DNA of 55,023 bases, taken from BRH-c54 sp036567945 (GTDB lineage: Bacteria > Bacteroidota > Bacteroidia > Flavobacteriales_E > Vicingaceae). A program made the translations under genes and the position numbers. This document shows, piece by piece, positions 24,590-33,246 of this stretch (position 1 is the first letter of the stretch; each line of letters begins with the position of its first letter). The notes below the pieces were generated by a model. The model did not search any database and was not told where the DNA came from. It was given only the letters and a program-made list of their open reading frames with translations. Where the stretch lies: NCBI GenBank assembly GCA_036567945.1, contig DATCTM010000074.1:1-55023 (forward strand), in the 5' to 3' direction.

Positions 24590-24952
24590 ATGAATATCAC
24601 CGAAAGATTGCAATACATCATGAAGTTAAATAACTTATCAGCTTCTGCTTTTGCCGACAAAATTGAAGTGCAACGTTCGAGTATTTCTCATATACTTTCC
24701 GGACGAAATAAACCTAGTTTGGAATTTATTCAAAAAGTATTAGCAGCTTTTCCAAAAGTAAGTTCCGATTGGTTACTGACAGGAAATACTACTACCAATG
24801 AAAGTATTCCTTCTAATCAGGTACAAAGTGAACCAAGTCCAACTTACAACTCCCCTACTACATCATCAAATAAACATGAAGGCGATAAAAAAATTCATAA
24901 GATAGTGGTTTTTTACACTGATAACACCTTTGAAGAGTTTCGTCAGGGATAA
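24590..24952 (+). CDS. Small XRE-family helix-turn-helix regulator
   Basis: 120 aa. The N-terminal XRE helix-turn-helix (about 3-62) shows LSASAFADKIEVQRSSISHILSG, with the recognition helix around RSSISHIL and the NKPSLEFIQKVL helix. A Ser/Pro/Thr-rich linker (about 68-95) leads to a short conserved-looking end KIHKIVVFYTDNTFEEF, which may be a dimerization strand. No peptidase domain is present, unlike the LexA-like regulator at 5269. It is preceded by an array of palindromic sites, so autoregulation is likely (inference). Its targets beyond itself are unknown. Confidence 0.85.
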   Translation: MNITERLQYIMKLNNLSASAFADKIEVQRSSISHILSGRNKPSLEFIQKVLAAFPKVSSDWLLTGNTTTNESIPSNQVQSEPSPTYNSPTTSSNKHEGDKKIHKIVVFYTDNTFEEFRQG

Positions 24953-24992
24953 AATAATTATGCCAATAAATTCCAAATCATCTATTTTTCAG

Positions 24993-25000
24993 TACATTTG
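24993..25000 (+). promoter_or_regulatory. Candidate -7 box of the DUF2892 gene
   Basis: TACATTTG matches TAnnTTTG, 28 nt before the start at 25029. Confidence 0.5.
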
Positions 25001-25028
25001 GTAGCATAAACCTTTAAAACTATATGTT

Positions 25029-25238
25029 ATGAAAAAAAATATGGGAACTGCAGATAAAATTATTCGAATTATAATTGCTGCTATTATTGTTACTTTATAT
25101 TTTACCGAAATGATTACAGGAACCGTAGCCATTGTGTTACTAGTTTTATCAGGTATTTTTGTACTAACAAGCTTCATCAGTTTTTGTCCGCTCTATACTT
25201 TATTTGGAATAAAAACTTGTCCTAAAAAAGATAATTAA
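25029..25238 (+). CDS. DUF2892 small membrane protein (YgaP-like)
   Basis: 69 aa. The pattern MGTADKIIRIIIA, two hydrophobic helices (about 10-27 and 31-50), and the C-terminal CPLYTLFGIKTC are diagnostic of DUF2892, the membrane part of the E. coli YgaP rhodanese. Here the rhodanese domain is absent, as in most Bacteroidota versions. The conserved Cys-Pro and the final Cys could bind a metal or sulfur species, but function is unknown. It has its own promoter box and a terminator at 25248-25281. Confidence 0.88.
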   Translation: MKKNMGTADKIIRIIIAAIIVTLYFTEMITGTVAIVLLVLSGIFVLTSFISFCPLYTLFGIKTCPKKDN

Positions 25239-25247
25239 CAATACCTT

Positions 25248-25281
25248 AAACACCACACTATATTAGCGTGGTGTTTCTTTT
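25248..25281 (+). terminator. Terminator after the DUF2892 gene
   Basis: AAACACCAC (25248-25256) pairs with GTGGTGTTT (25268-25276), followed by CTTTTT-like sequence. It lies 10 nt after the stop codon and ends just before the start of the next gene at 25286. Confidence 0.75.
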
Positions 25282-25285
25282 ATCT

Positions 25286-25663
25286 ATGAAAACATTAATT
25301 TTAATTTTATCAGTCGGACTTATTTTCTTTAGTTCTTGCAAAAATACTTCGGAAGCAAACTTAAAAGAGAAAGATCCTAATAAAAGTCACACCACTTGCC
25401 AGCTAATTGAAAAAGAGTTTATCAATAAAGGTGGAAAAGTAACCGAATACAAAGAATTGTATTTACGTTGTTCTATTCAAGATTACTTTATAAAAATCTG
25501 CGAAAGCAATGTAGATACAAAAACACTAAGAAAATACATCAATAAAAGTATTAGCGTAGAAATGGAAATAAAAGAAGGTAATTGGGACATTTGTACAAAC
25601 GACCCCGCCTATGCTCAAAGTAGAGGTGGTACTTATGTGGTAATTAAAAAGATAATAGATTAA
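25286..25663 (+). CDS. Small hypothetical lipoprotein
   Basis: 125 aa, not recognised. The start is placed at ATG 25286 because an earlier start at 25268 lies inside the terminator hairpin. The leader MKTLILILSVGLIFFSSC ends in a lipobox with Cys18. The mature part has Cys residues in HTTCQLIE, LYLRCSIQDYFIKIC and DICTND, so disulfides are possible. It ends with an RGGTYVVIKKI strand. The chain may be a small beta-sandwich in the periplasm. It is convergent with hemE. Confidence 0.72.
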   Translation: MKTLILILSVGLIFFSSCKNTSEANLKEKDPNKSHTTCQLIEKEFINKGGKVTEYKELYLRCSIQDYFIKICESNVDTKTLRKYINKSISVEMEIKEGNWDICTNDPAYAQSRGGTYVVIKKIID

Positions 25664-25674
25664 AATTCCTTCGT

Positions 25675-26709
25675 TTATTTCCTAGTATATTCATGTACAA
25701 ACTTACAAAGCTGTTTTACATTTTCTACAGGGGTTCCCGGTAAAATTCCATGTCCTAAGTTAAAAATATGTCCGGGTTTACCTTTTACTGAGTCAAGTAG
25801 TTTTTTTGTTTTACGTTCAATAATATCCCAATCGGCAAATAGCGCGGTAGGGTCTAAATTTCCTTGTACAGCCACTTCGTAGTTTAAATCAGCCCAAGTT
25901 TTAGCAAGGTCGGTTTTCCAATCAATAGCAATTACATCAGGATTAGCTTTTCGTAAACTCGGTATAAGGTGAGCTGAATTTACCCCCATAGAAATTAATG
26001 GAACCGTAGGATATTTTTCTTTCACCACTTGTATCATTTTTTCAACATGAGGATAAACATATTCGTTGTAATCATCAATATCTAACGCGCCTACCCAACT
26101 ATCAAAAATTTGTACTGCCATTGCTCCACTTTCAATCTGAAAGTTTAAGTAATTCGCCATAACGGTGCCTAATTTATCCATCAACAAGTGCCAAGCCTTA
26201 CTTTCATTATACATAAAAGCTTTCATTCTTTCATAATTCTTAGATGGTCCACCTTCAATCATGTAACTTGCTAAAGTAAACGGAGCTCCAACAAAACCAA
26301 TACAAGGCACATTTAATTCCCCTTTTAAAATAGTTAATGCTTTACCGGTATACCACATTTCAGTTGCAGGATCTACAACCTTAAGTTTCTCCACATCAGC
26401 AACTGTTCGTATTGGATTATGAATTAATGGACCATAGCCTTTTTTATATTCAAAGCTTATTCCCATAGGTCCGAGTGGAATTAAAATATCCGAAAATATG
26501 ATAGCGGAATCTAATTCAAACTGATTGATAGGCAACAAAGTAACTTCTGCACTCACTTCCGGAATAGTACTAATTTCAATAATACTATACTTTTCTTTAA
26601 TTTTCATGTATTCCTTTTGGTAGCGTCCAGCTTGACGAGCTAACCAAAGTGGTGTATATGGAGTTTCTTCTCTTCTACAAGCTTTTAAAAAATTATCGTT
26701 GAAAGACAT
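25675..26709 (-). CDS. hemE: Uroporphyrinogen decarboxylase
   Basis: 344 aa. It decarboxylates the four acetate side chains of uroporphyrinogen III to give coproporphyrinogen III in heme synthesis. The first signature is TPLWLARQAGRY (about 19-30), with the Arg residues that hold the substrate carboxylates, and the second is GFVGAPFTLASYMIEGG (about 139-155). The catalytic Asp is in IIFSDILIPLGPMG and His in NLGHGILPGTP. The length is normal. Same strand as hemL, separated from it by a four-helix-bundle gene. Cytoplasmic. Confidence 0.96.
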   Translation of the reverse strand: MSFNDNFLKACRREETPYTPLWLARQAGRYQKEYMKIKEKYSIIEISTIPEVSAEVTLLPINQFELDSAIIFSDILIPLGPMGISFEYKKGYGPLIHNPIRTVADVEKLKVVDPATEMWYTGKALTILKGELNVPCIGFVGAPFTLASYMIEGGPSKNYERMKAFMYNESKAWHLLMDKLGTVMANYLNFQIESGAMAVQIFDSWVGALDIDDYNEYVYPHVEKMIQVVKEKYPTVPLISMGVNSAHLIPSLRKANPDVIAIDWKTDLAKTWADLNYEVAVQGNLDPTALFADWDIIERKTKKLLDSVKGKPGHIFNLGHGILPGTPVENVKQLCKFVHEYTRK

Positions 26710-26710
26710 A

Positions 26711-26750
26711 AATTGAAAATTGAAAATTTAAAATGGAAAATTATCCATTT
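26711..26750. repeat. AATTGAAAATT direct-repeat segment between hemE and the four-helix-bundle gene
   Basis: The plus strand reads AATTGAAAATTGAAAATTT, followed by a small palindrome with arms AAATGG (26731-26736) and CCATTT (26745-26750). A related AATTGTCAATT-type run lies at the other side of the four-helix-bundle gene (27102-27118), overlapping the hemL stop codon. These look like cassette edges. Confidence 0.5.
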
Positions 26751-27099
26751 ATACATTGTTTTTACTTGATTTAATAATTGTAACTAATAATCGAATTAAC
26801 TCTGTATTTAATTCGATTATTTTGTTGAATTCAGTTTGCTCAATATACTTTGTGTCAACTAATAAGTTGAGCCAATAAGATGTTTCATTAGCTTCTTTTA
26901 AAGAGATGGATAACTTATGAATAAAATCTTTTTTACTCTCGGCATGTTCTGATTCTTGAATTAATGCACCAATAGCCGTACCTGAACGAAGTAATTGCTT
27001 ACTTAAAACATATTCCTGTTTAGTAATAAGGATTTTGTACAATTCAATAATTTGAATGGCAAATAAATAACTTTTATTTTTAACTACATTTTCCTTCAT
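26749..27099 (-). CDS. Four-helix-bundle protein (TIGR02436/S23-like)
   Basis: 116 aa. The start is taken at ATG 27099 (MKENVVKNKSY); a TTG at 27105 would add two residues. The pattern YLFAIQIIELYK, LSKQLLRSGTAIGALIQESEHAESKKDFIHKLSISLKEANETSYWL is the classic four-helix-bundle family first seen as an intervening-sequence protein in 23S rRNA genes. The R-SGTAIGA-x-EA/ES core is complete. The function is unknown; structures show a pentamer with a charged pore. The gene sits between hemL and hemE and is edged by short AT-rich repeats, suggesting it arrived as a cassette. Confidence 0.9.
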   Translation of the reverse strand: MKENVVKNKSYLFAIQIIELYKILITKQEYVLSKQLLRSGTAIGALIQESEHAESKKDFIHKLSISLKEANETSYWLNLLVDTKYIEQTEFNKIIELNTELIRLLVTIIKSSKNNV

Positions 27100-27108
27100 T
27101 ATCAATTG

Positions 27109-28395
27109 TCAATTTTTAATTGAACACATCGCATTATTAATCCCTTTTATAATTCTTTCCATATCCTCATTAGAAATAACTGATGATAAAAACCAAGCTT
27201 CAAACTGACTTGGCGGAATATAAATACCATTTTCTATTAATCCCCAAAAGAATTTGGTAAACTGAGCGGTATTACACTCTTGAGCTTCTGTAAAATTGGT
27301 GATTTTTTTAGCTGAGAAAAATGGATTGATCATCGATCCAAATCGATTTACTGTTAACGCTATACCGTTTTCAGTAGCAGCATCTAACAGAGCTTTTTCG
27401 ATAATAGCTGCTTGTTCATTAAATTTATTGTAAGGGTTCTGAACCTTCAACTCTGTTAAAGTTGCAATTCCGGCAGCCATAGCTACAGGATTTCCAGATA
27501 AGGTTCCTGCTTGATACATATCGCCTAAAGGAGAAACCATTTGCATAATTTCATTTCTTGCTCCATAAGCTCCCACGGGAAAACCACCTCCAACTACTTT
27601 ACCCAAACAAGTAATGTCTGCCACTATACCCAACAATTCCTGAGCTCCACCAAATTTAGAGCGAAAACCTGTCATTACTTCATCTACTACCAACAATATT
27701 CCTGCTGCTTTGGTAATTTCTCTTAATTCTTTTATAAATTCATCAGAAGGTAATACTACCCCCATATTTCCGGCAATAGGCTCAATAAATACAGCTGCTA
27801 CATCTTTGCATTCATTAATGTGTTTTTTTACAGACTCAATATTGTTATACTCGGTAATTAGGGTGTTTTTAACTGCATCAGCAGGCACTCCTTTACTTCC
27901 CGGAATACTTAGTGTTGCTAATCCACTACCGGCAGCAACCAATAAGGCATCTGAATGTCCGTGATAACAACCTGCAAACTTAATGATGTGATTTTTTCCT
28001 GTATAAGCTCTTGCCAAACGAATAGCACTCAAAACAGCTTCTGTTCCTGAGTTAACAAAACGAACTTTATCCATTCCCGGAAAGGCATTGCACACCATTT
28101 CTGCTAAAACAATTTCGTTTTCGGTACTTGCACCAAAGGTAAAACCTGTGCAAACTTGTTTCTGTACTGCTTCTATTACCTTGTTATTACCGTGACCTAA
28201 AATCATTGGTCCATAAGAAAGTACTAAATCAATGTATTCGTTTCCATCTACATCGTAAATTTTTGAGCCAGAAGCTCGTTCCATAAACAATGGATTTCCC
28301 CCTACTGATTTAAATGCCCTAACGGGTGAGTTTACTGCTCCTACTAAATGTTGTTGTCCTTTACTATAAAGTGCTTGAGATTTGGTGTTGTTCAT
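27109..28395 (-). CDS. hemL: Glutamate-1-semialdehyde 2,1-aminomutase
   Basis: 428 aa. It converts glutamate-1-semialdehyde to 5-aminolevulinate, the C5 route to heme. The start is set at 28395 (MNNTKSQALYSKGQQHLVGAVNSPVRAF), giving the usual family length; an earlier start at 28419 would add eight residues. The PLP lysine is Lys266 in TCLGKVVGGGFPVGAYG, and the cofactor Asp is in LLVVDEVMTGFR. The last codons and stop overlap an AATTGACAATTG-type repeat next to the four-helix-bundle gene, so the C-terminus IKN may derive from that insertion. A -7 box lies 40 nt upstream. Confidence 0.96.
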   Translation of the reverse strand: MNNTKSQALYSKGQQHLVGAVNSPVRAFKSVGGNPLFMERASGSKIYDVDGNEYIDLVLSYGPMILGHGNNKVIEAVQKQVCTGFTFGASTENEIVLAEMVCNAFPGMDKVRFVNSGTEAVLSAIRLARAYTGKNHIIKFAGCYHGHSDALLVAAGSGLATLSIPGSKGVPADAVKNTLITEYNNIESVKKHINECKDVAAVFIEPIAGNMGVVLPSDEFIKELREITKAAGILLVVDEVMTGFRSKFGGAQELLGIVADITCLGKVVGGGFPVGAYGARNEIMQMVSPLGDMYQAGTLSGNPVAMAAGIATLTELKVQNPYNKFNEQAAIIEKALLDAATENGIALTVNRFGSMINPFFSAKKITNFTEAQECNTAQFTKFFWGLIENGIYIPPSQFEAWFLSSVISNEDMERIIKGINNAMCSIKN

Positions 28396-28434
28396 TAAAA
28401 TATCATTTTTCGCAAACATGCGTTATTTTCGCTG

Positions 28435-28442
28435 CAAAAGTA
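28435..28442 (-). promoter_or_regulatory. Candidate -7 box of hemL
   Basis: The minus strand reads TACTTTTG, a full TAnnTTTG match, 40 nt from the start codon at 28395. Confidence 0.5.
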
Positions 28443-28494
28443 TGATTTTATGAACGGATTATTGCTTTGGAAGCAGTAGTATTTTACAAAATAA

Positions 28495-29982
28495 TTATCC
28501 TGTTACCACTACTTTGGCAACACGAATAGTTGAGTTATTTTTTTCAATATGAACAAAATAAACTCCCTTTGGAAGTACAAGATTTGTTTGTAAATCATTA
28601 TTATTCAATTGTTTGTTAAAGATAAGATTTCCATCAATACTATAAACAGCTATTGAATTAATAATTTCTTCATGTAATATTGTTATATTACCATCATTAC
28701 TAGGATTAGGATATATTTGAATTAATTTATCAACATCATTTTCATCTACTGAAGATATTATGGTTGCCCAATCATCACCCTCTTGTACTCCGTTGATAAT
28801 TGAACCAGTTATAGTAAAGTAAGTGCTTGTCCAACTCTCAAATGCATACGCACTTAGTCCATAATAAGTGTTGTACTCTACTTGAGTTCCAACATCTGCA
28901 GCTCCTCCTAATGTACAATTAGTTGTATCTACAAATAAGCCTAGATAATAATAAAAACGATTTATTACAGTATCTTTAGTAATATAAACTCCGTAAGTTT
29001 CAAACAATTCACCTCCCATTAATCCAAAAAAATATTCGGGTGAAATTTTTGTCCCCATTGTATATACAGAACTAGATGTATTTAAACCTGTGAAATTGCT
29101 TCTTAAATACTTCGTTGTGTAAGTGGATGTATTTCCTCCTCCAGTTGTAACTCTATTGAAATTATAAATAACTGAATCTGGAGTAATAAGAGAATTGGTT
29201 ACTGAATCTTTATGATATTTTGTGTACCCCATATGTAAAGGACCTGCATGAGGAGAATGTTCTTCCCATATTATAACATCACCAACAGACAAATGAAAAT
29301 ATTCCGAAAAATCAGGATAAGAAAAGCCTGTTTTTGTGTTAGCCGAATCTATTCCAACTAAGCTAAATTCTTGTTGATTAAAATCTCTAAATGCTATTAA
29401 TTGTTTAAAACCATAATTCTTTGATAAAATAATAGTCAAGTTATCATATACAGATGTTACAGGTGTTGAATTTTGAAAAGCTTTTACAGAAAAATACTTT
29501 AATGAATCGTTTATATTCAACAAAACATTACCAAATCCAACACTATCGCAAGTAAACTGCAAGGTATTATAGTTAGAAGAATTATTTATAGGACTAGTCC
29601 ATGTTTGACTTACTTGGCTTTGTGGTAAAAACAACACGGATGTATTTTCATAGAAAAAATAAGCTGAATCATTCACTAAAAGTACAGAGTCAGGTCTTAT
29701 ATATTGTTTTGAATAAATAAAATTATAAGAACCATAATTTTGATTAACAACAGAATAGCATTCATTAAAATCAGGGTTGGTATAATTAGAATGCATGACC
29801 TGAAAATTTCCATAATCAATTATGGTATCGTAATGAAATTGATGAAAAGTAGTATCGGCAGGATATGAATAACTTTCTTTAATTTGATAGTAAGCTTTTT
29901 GAGTAGTATAAAAGGAACTCCACTGAGCATAAACAGTATTGAAACAATAAAAAAACAGGATTATTAGGATTATTTTTTTCAT
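28495..29982 (-). CDS. Secreted protein with T9SS type A sorting domain, unknown passenger
   Basis: 495 aa. The start is placed at ATG 29982, which begins the signal peptide MKKIILIILFFYCFNTVYAQ; an earlier start adds 13 residues that do not fit a signal sequence. The passenger is a large beta-rich region with many Tyr, Asn and Ser residues and no domain I recognise. The C-terminal sorting domain (about 415-495) has IYPNPSNDGNITI, SIAVYSIDGNLIFNK and LPKGVYFVHIE. It is predicted to cross the outer membrane through T9SS. It is monocistronic, with a -7 box and a possible -33 TTTG upstream. Confidence 0.83.
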   Translation of the reverse strand: MKKIILIILFFYCFNTVYAQWSSFYTTQKAYYQIKESYSYPADTTFHQFHYDTIIDYGNFQVMHSNYTNPDFNECYSVVNQNYGSYNFIYSKQYIRPDSVLLVNDSAYFFYENTSVLFLPQSQVSQTWTSPINNSSNYNTLQFTCDSVGFGNVLLNINDSLKYFSVKAFQNSTPVTSVYDNLTIILSKNYGFKQLIAFRDFNQQEFSLVGIDSANTKTGFSYPDFSEYFHLSVGDVIIWEEHSPHAGPLHMGYTKYHKDSVTNSLITPDSVIYNFNRVTTGGGNTSTYTTKYLRSNFTGLNTSSSVYTMGTKISPEYFFGLMGGELFETYGVYITKDTVINRFYYYLGLFVDTTNCTLGGAADVGTQVEYNTYYGLSAYAFESWTSTYFTITGSIINGVQEGDDWATIISSVDENDVDKLIQIYPNPSNDGNITILHEEIINSIAVYSIDGNLIFNKQLNNNDLQTNLVLPKGVYFVHIEKNNSTIRVAKVVVTG

Positions 29983-30282
29983 TTTTAAATTATTAAATAA
30001 TGAATAAGTTACAGAAAACAATAATCAAAAGTACCACTATATTTATTCAAGCAAACATCAATTATTAAAATTTCTTACGTGTTCAAAAAAATATAACCCA
30101 ACAAAAAGACCTGAATAATTGACTTTTTAAAATTAAAACATTACTTAAATTAAAAAAATGATTTAATACTCTCTATTGAACAAGCATCAACAGCACAAAA
30201 TAAAATACAAACAGCTATAATAATTCTCATGATTACACATGTTGTCTTCAACAAAGTTAATTGCTTACAGGTTTCGATTCTA
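29983..30282. other. Intergenic stretch upstream of the T9SS gene
   Basis: AT-rich gap of about 300 bp between the start of the T9SS gene and the trkH stop. It contains the candidate promoter at 30026-30055 and one very short minus-strand frame (30150-30230, 26 codons) discussed as a finding. No RNA gene or clear repeat is seen. Confidence 0.6.
30026..30055 (-). promoter_or_regulatory. Candidate promoter of the T9SS gene at 28495
   Basis: On the minus strand the -7 box is TACTTTTG (plus 30026-30033) and a -33 TTTG lies at plus 30052-30055 with an 18-nt spacer. The start codon is 44 nt downstream of the -7 box. Confidence 0.5.
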
Positions 30283-31755
30283 CTATTTCAACCTCCAAAA
30301 GTAAGGGGTAAATAAAATGGTAATGGTGAAAAGCTCTAATCTTCCTACTAACATTAAGAAAGATAACACCCATTTTACTCCATCAGGTAAATGAGAAAAT
30401 GAGAATGAAGGACCAATACTACCAATACCCGGTCCAACATTACTAATAGAGGTGGCAACAGCACTTAATGCATCAATAAAATCAACTCCAAAAAAAGTAA
30501 CGACTATAGATCCTGTTACAAATAAAAAGAGGTAGAAAAACACAAATGCCAATAGGTTATAAATAATTTTTTGAGATACTCCTATTCCATTTAAATGTAC
30601 TGGAACTACAGCATTTGGATGCAATCTTCTTTTAAACTCTAAAAAACCGTTCTTCATTAATAATACTATTCTTACTAACTTCATACCTCCACTTGTAGAA
30701 CCCGCACTTGCCCCGGTAAACAATAATAGAAAAAACAAAAAAGTTACAAAAGAACCCCATAAGGTATAATCTGATGTAGCATATCCTGTTGTTGTAATAA
30801 TACTGGTTACCTGAAACAAAACTGCTCTAAAAGAGGCTTCAACACCATCAGCCCTGCCATACACAAAATATACAGTAGGAAAGATTACAAAACACAATAC
30901 TATTATGGCTGCTATATACCATTTAAACTCATCGTTAATCCAAAATTTTTTAAAATTCAATTTGAAACCAAAATAAAGTAAGGTGAAGTTTGTTCCTGCC
31001 AAAAACATAAACAAAATAACAACATACTGAATATAGGCAGAGTCAAAATGACCTATACTTGCTTGTTTGGTAGAAAACCCACCTGTTGACATAGTAGTAA
31101 GAGAGTGGTTTATAGCATCATAAAAATCCATTCCGCCAAATAGTAACAGCACACATTGAATAGCGGTTAATGAAAAATAAATTAACCACAATCTTTTCGC
31201 TGTTTCTTTAATTCTCGGATGAATTTTATCTTTGGTAGGTCCGGGAGATTCTGAAGCAAATAATTCCATACCACCAACACCAAGTAGTGGCAGAATAGCA
31301 ATGGTTAACACAATAATTCCCATACCACCTATCCATTGTGTCATACTTCTCCAAAACAATATTCCTTTGGGAACAGATTCAATATCGTTTAAAATAGTAG
31401 CTCCAGTTGTGGTTAAACCCGAAATGGTTTCAAAAAAAGCATTGGTATAATCAGGGATGGCATTAGAAAACACATAAGGCAAAGAACCAAATATAGTCAT
31501 GGCTAACCAACCAAAAGCCACAATTAAATATCCTTCTCTTTTTTTAACTTCATCATTTTTGTGCTTTTGGGTTCTTAATTTAACGATAAGTCCAAAAAAA
31601 AGCGTTGTTAAAGAAGATAAAATTAACGGGTATAAATCTCCTTCATCATAATACAATGAAAAAGGAATAGCTGTAGCCATCAATAATCCGGTAATTATGA
31701 TAAGATTACCAATAACATTGAATACAACTTTAATATTTATCAGATTTCTAGACAC
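30283..31755 (-). CDS. trkH: TrkH-family potassium uptake channel
   Basis: 490 aa, GTG start 6 bp after trkA. It is a membrane protein with about eight to ten hydrophobic segments and four pore-loop repeats. Recognisable filter-like segments are ETISGLTTTGATIL, SLTTMSTGGFSTK, TSIITTTGYATSDY and ATSISNVGPGIG, each with a conserved Gly. A conserved SAGSTSGGMKLVR loop region follows the third. It forms the K+ translocating pore in the inner membrane, gated by the cytoplasmic TrkA protein encoded just upstream on the same strand. The length matches the family. Confidence 0.94.
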   Translation of the reverse strand: MSRNLINIKVVFNVIGNLIIITGLLMATAIPFSLYYDEGDLYPLILSSLTTLFFGLIVKLRTQKHKNDEVKKREGYLIVAFGWLAMTIFGSLPYVFSNAIPDYTNAFFETISGLTTTGATILNDIESVPKGILFWRSMTQWIGGMGIIVLTIAILPLLGVGGMELFASESPGPTKDKIHPRIKETAKRLWLIYFSLTAIQCVLLLFGGMDFYDAINHSLTTMSTGGFSTKQASIGHFDSAYIQYVVILFMFLAGTNFTLLYFGFKLNFKKFWINDEFKWYIAAIIVLCFVIFPTVYFVYGRADGVEASFRAVLFQVTSIITTTGYATSDYTLWGSFVTFLFFLLLFTGASAGSTSGGMKLVRIVLLMKNGFLEFKRRLHPNAVVPVHLNGIGVSQKIIYNLLAFVFFYLFLFVTGSIVVTFFGVDFIDALSAVATSISNVGPGIGSIGPSFSFSHLPDGVKWVLSFLMLVGRLELFTITILFTPYFWRLK

Positions 31756-31761
31756 TTTCGT

Positions 31762-33099
31762 TTAATTAAAGAACTTTTCTAATTCTGAAATACTTTCTTT
31801 ATTTGAAAATACAATTACTTTATCGTTTTCTTCTAATTGAAAACCACCAAATGGAATAAACCCTTTATTATTTCTAACAACACCTGCAACACCAACGTTT
31901 TCAGGCAATTTTAGTTCTCTTAAGGGTTTTGAGAGTATTTTGGTATTGGCTTTAACATTAAATTCAATAATTTCTCCATCCACCCCATGAAAATTAGCAA
32001 TAGCACTTACACCTTTTCTTAAATAGGTAAAAATATTATTGGCAGCAATAATTTTTTTGTTGATAAGTGTATCTATTCCAATATTGTGAGAAAGGTTAAT
32101 GTAATCTATATTTTCTACCCCTGCAATGGTTTTTTTAACGCCATGAGATTTAGCTATTAAAGATGAAATAATGTTGGTTTCAGAGTCTCCTGTAACAGCT
32201 ATAAAAGCATCCATTTCGGCAATATTTTCTTCTTCCAAAACAGAAACATCTGTTCCATCAGCATTTATAACTAAGGTATGTTTTAATTGATCTGCTATTC
32301 TTGTGGCTTTATTTCTATCTTCTTCAATTAAAATTACATTGTAATCTTTCTCCAGAATTTCGGCAGTAAGCACACCTATTCTACTTGCTCCTAAAATCAT
32401 AATGTTTTTAATATCATAAAACTGCTGACCACAAATTTTTGTGATTAAAGGAATACTCTCCGGTGTAGAAATAAAGTAAACAATATCGTTTTCTTTTAAT
32501 TCTGTAGAAGCTTGTATTAATATTGTTTTTTCTCCCCTTAATAAAAATAAAGGTTTAAAAGAACGGTTAGGATTTAAATAAGCTGTTTCAACAACAGATT
32601 TATCTTTTAATGGTGATTTGTCGCAAATAGGAATACCAAAAACGGAAAGTTTTCCGCCTTCAAATTCGTAGTCATTAGTAAAAGCAGATTGGGTAATTAA
32701 TCTATTTATCTCTTTTGAAGCTAGCTCCACAGGAGAAATAATATTATCAACTCCTAAAGATTCGTAAAACACACGCATACTTGTACCAATACCTTCATAG
32801 TTATTAATTCTGGCTATGGTTCTTTTTGCTCCTAATTTTTTTCCGGTTATACAAACTAGTAAATTAGTTTCTTCAGAAGATGTTGCTGCTATTAGCAAAT
32901 CGCAAGAACTGATTTTGTTTTCTTTTAAAACTTCCAAATCTTTTGCATCTCCTAATACACAAAACACATCTAAATGAGCTTGTACATAGTTTACTCGGTC
33001 CTCATTTTCATCAATAATATAGATGTTTTGCGATTCGCTCGACATCATTTTGGCTAAGTGAAAACCTACTTCTCCGGCTCCGGCAATTATTATTCTCAT
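31762..33099 (-). CDS. trkA: TrkA potassium-uptake regulator (double RCK)
   Basis: 445 aa with two consecutive RCK halves, each an NAD-binding Rossmann domain plus a TrkA_C domain. The first Rossmann motif is MRIIIAGAGEVGFHLA (GxGxxG, residues 7-12), with a DENEDR acidic end to strand 2. The second begins about residue 229 (IMILGASRIGVLTAEIL, a GxSxxG variant) with VILIEEDRNKA. The protein binds NAD(H)/ATP and gates TrkH. The two genes form an operon. A -7 box (TACATTTG on the minus strand) is 20 nt upstream of the start. Confidence 0.94.
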   Translation of the reverse strand: MRIIIAGAGEVGFHLAKMMSSESQNIYIIDENEDRVNYVQAHLDVFCVLGDAKDLEVLKENKISSCDLLIAATSSEETNLLVCITGKKLGAKRTIARINNYEGIGTSMRVFYESLGVDNIISPVELASKEINRLITQSAFTNDYEFEGGKLSVFGIPICDKSPLKDKSVVETAYLNPNRSFKPLFLLRGEKTILIQASTELKENDIVYFISTPESIPLITKICGQQFYDIKNIMILGASRIGVLTAEILEKDYNVILIEEDRNKATRIADQLKHTLVINADGTDVSVLEEENIAEMDAFIAVTGDSETNIISSLIAKSHGVKKTIAGVENIDYINLSHNIGIDTLINKKIIAANNIFTYLRKGVSAIANFHGVDGEIIEFNVKANTKILSKPLRELKLPENVGVAGVVRNNKGFIPFGGFQLEENDKVIVFSNKESISELEKFFN

Positions 33100-33118
33100 A
33101 GTTTATTAAAAAAGAGGA

Positions 33119-33126
33119 CAAATGTA
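33119..33126 (-). promoter_or_regulatory. Candidate -7 box of trkA-trkH
   Basis: The minus strand reads TACATTTG, a full TAnnTTTG match, 20 nt before the trkA start at 33099. Confidence 0.5.
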
Positions 33127-33189
33127 ATCATTGAATTATATATAAAAACCTTTTTAAAGTTTAAATTATTTCTAATCAGTATTATTATA

Positions 33190-33225
33190 CAAAAAAAAGT
33201 CCTAAGAAGTTAATCTTAGGACTTT
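33190..33225 (-). terminator. Terminator at the end of the FKBP cluster
   Basis: The 12-bp perfect arms are AAAGTCCTAAGA (33196-33207) and its complement (33214-33225), with a 6-nt loop. On the minus strand a T run follows (plus 33190-33198). It starts 22 nt after the stop codon at 33247 and insulates trkA from the FKBP genes. Confidence 0.88.
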
Positions 33226-33246
33226 AAGTTTATTTAACAGTATTTA

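Noticed and set aside
25268..25285. Upstream start for the small lipoprotein
   Set aside because: It lies inside the terminator hairpin of the DUF2892 gene; the ATG at 25286 begins a clean lipoprotein signal sequence.
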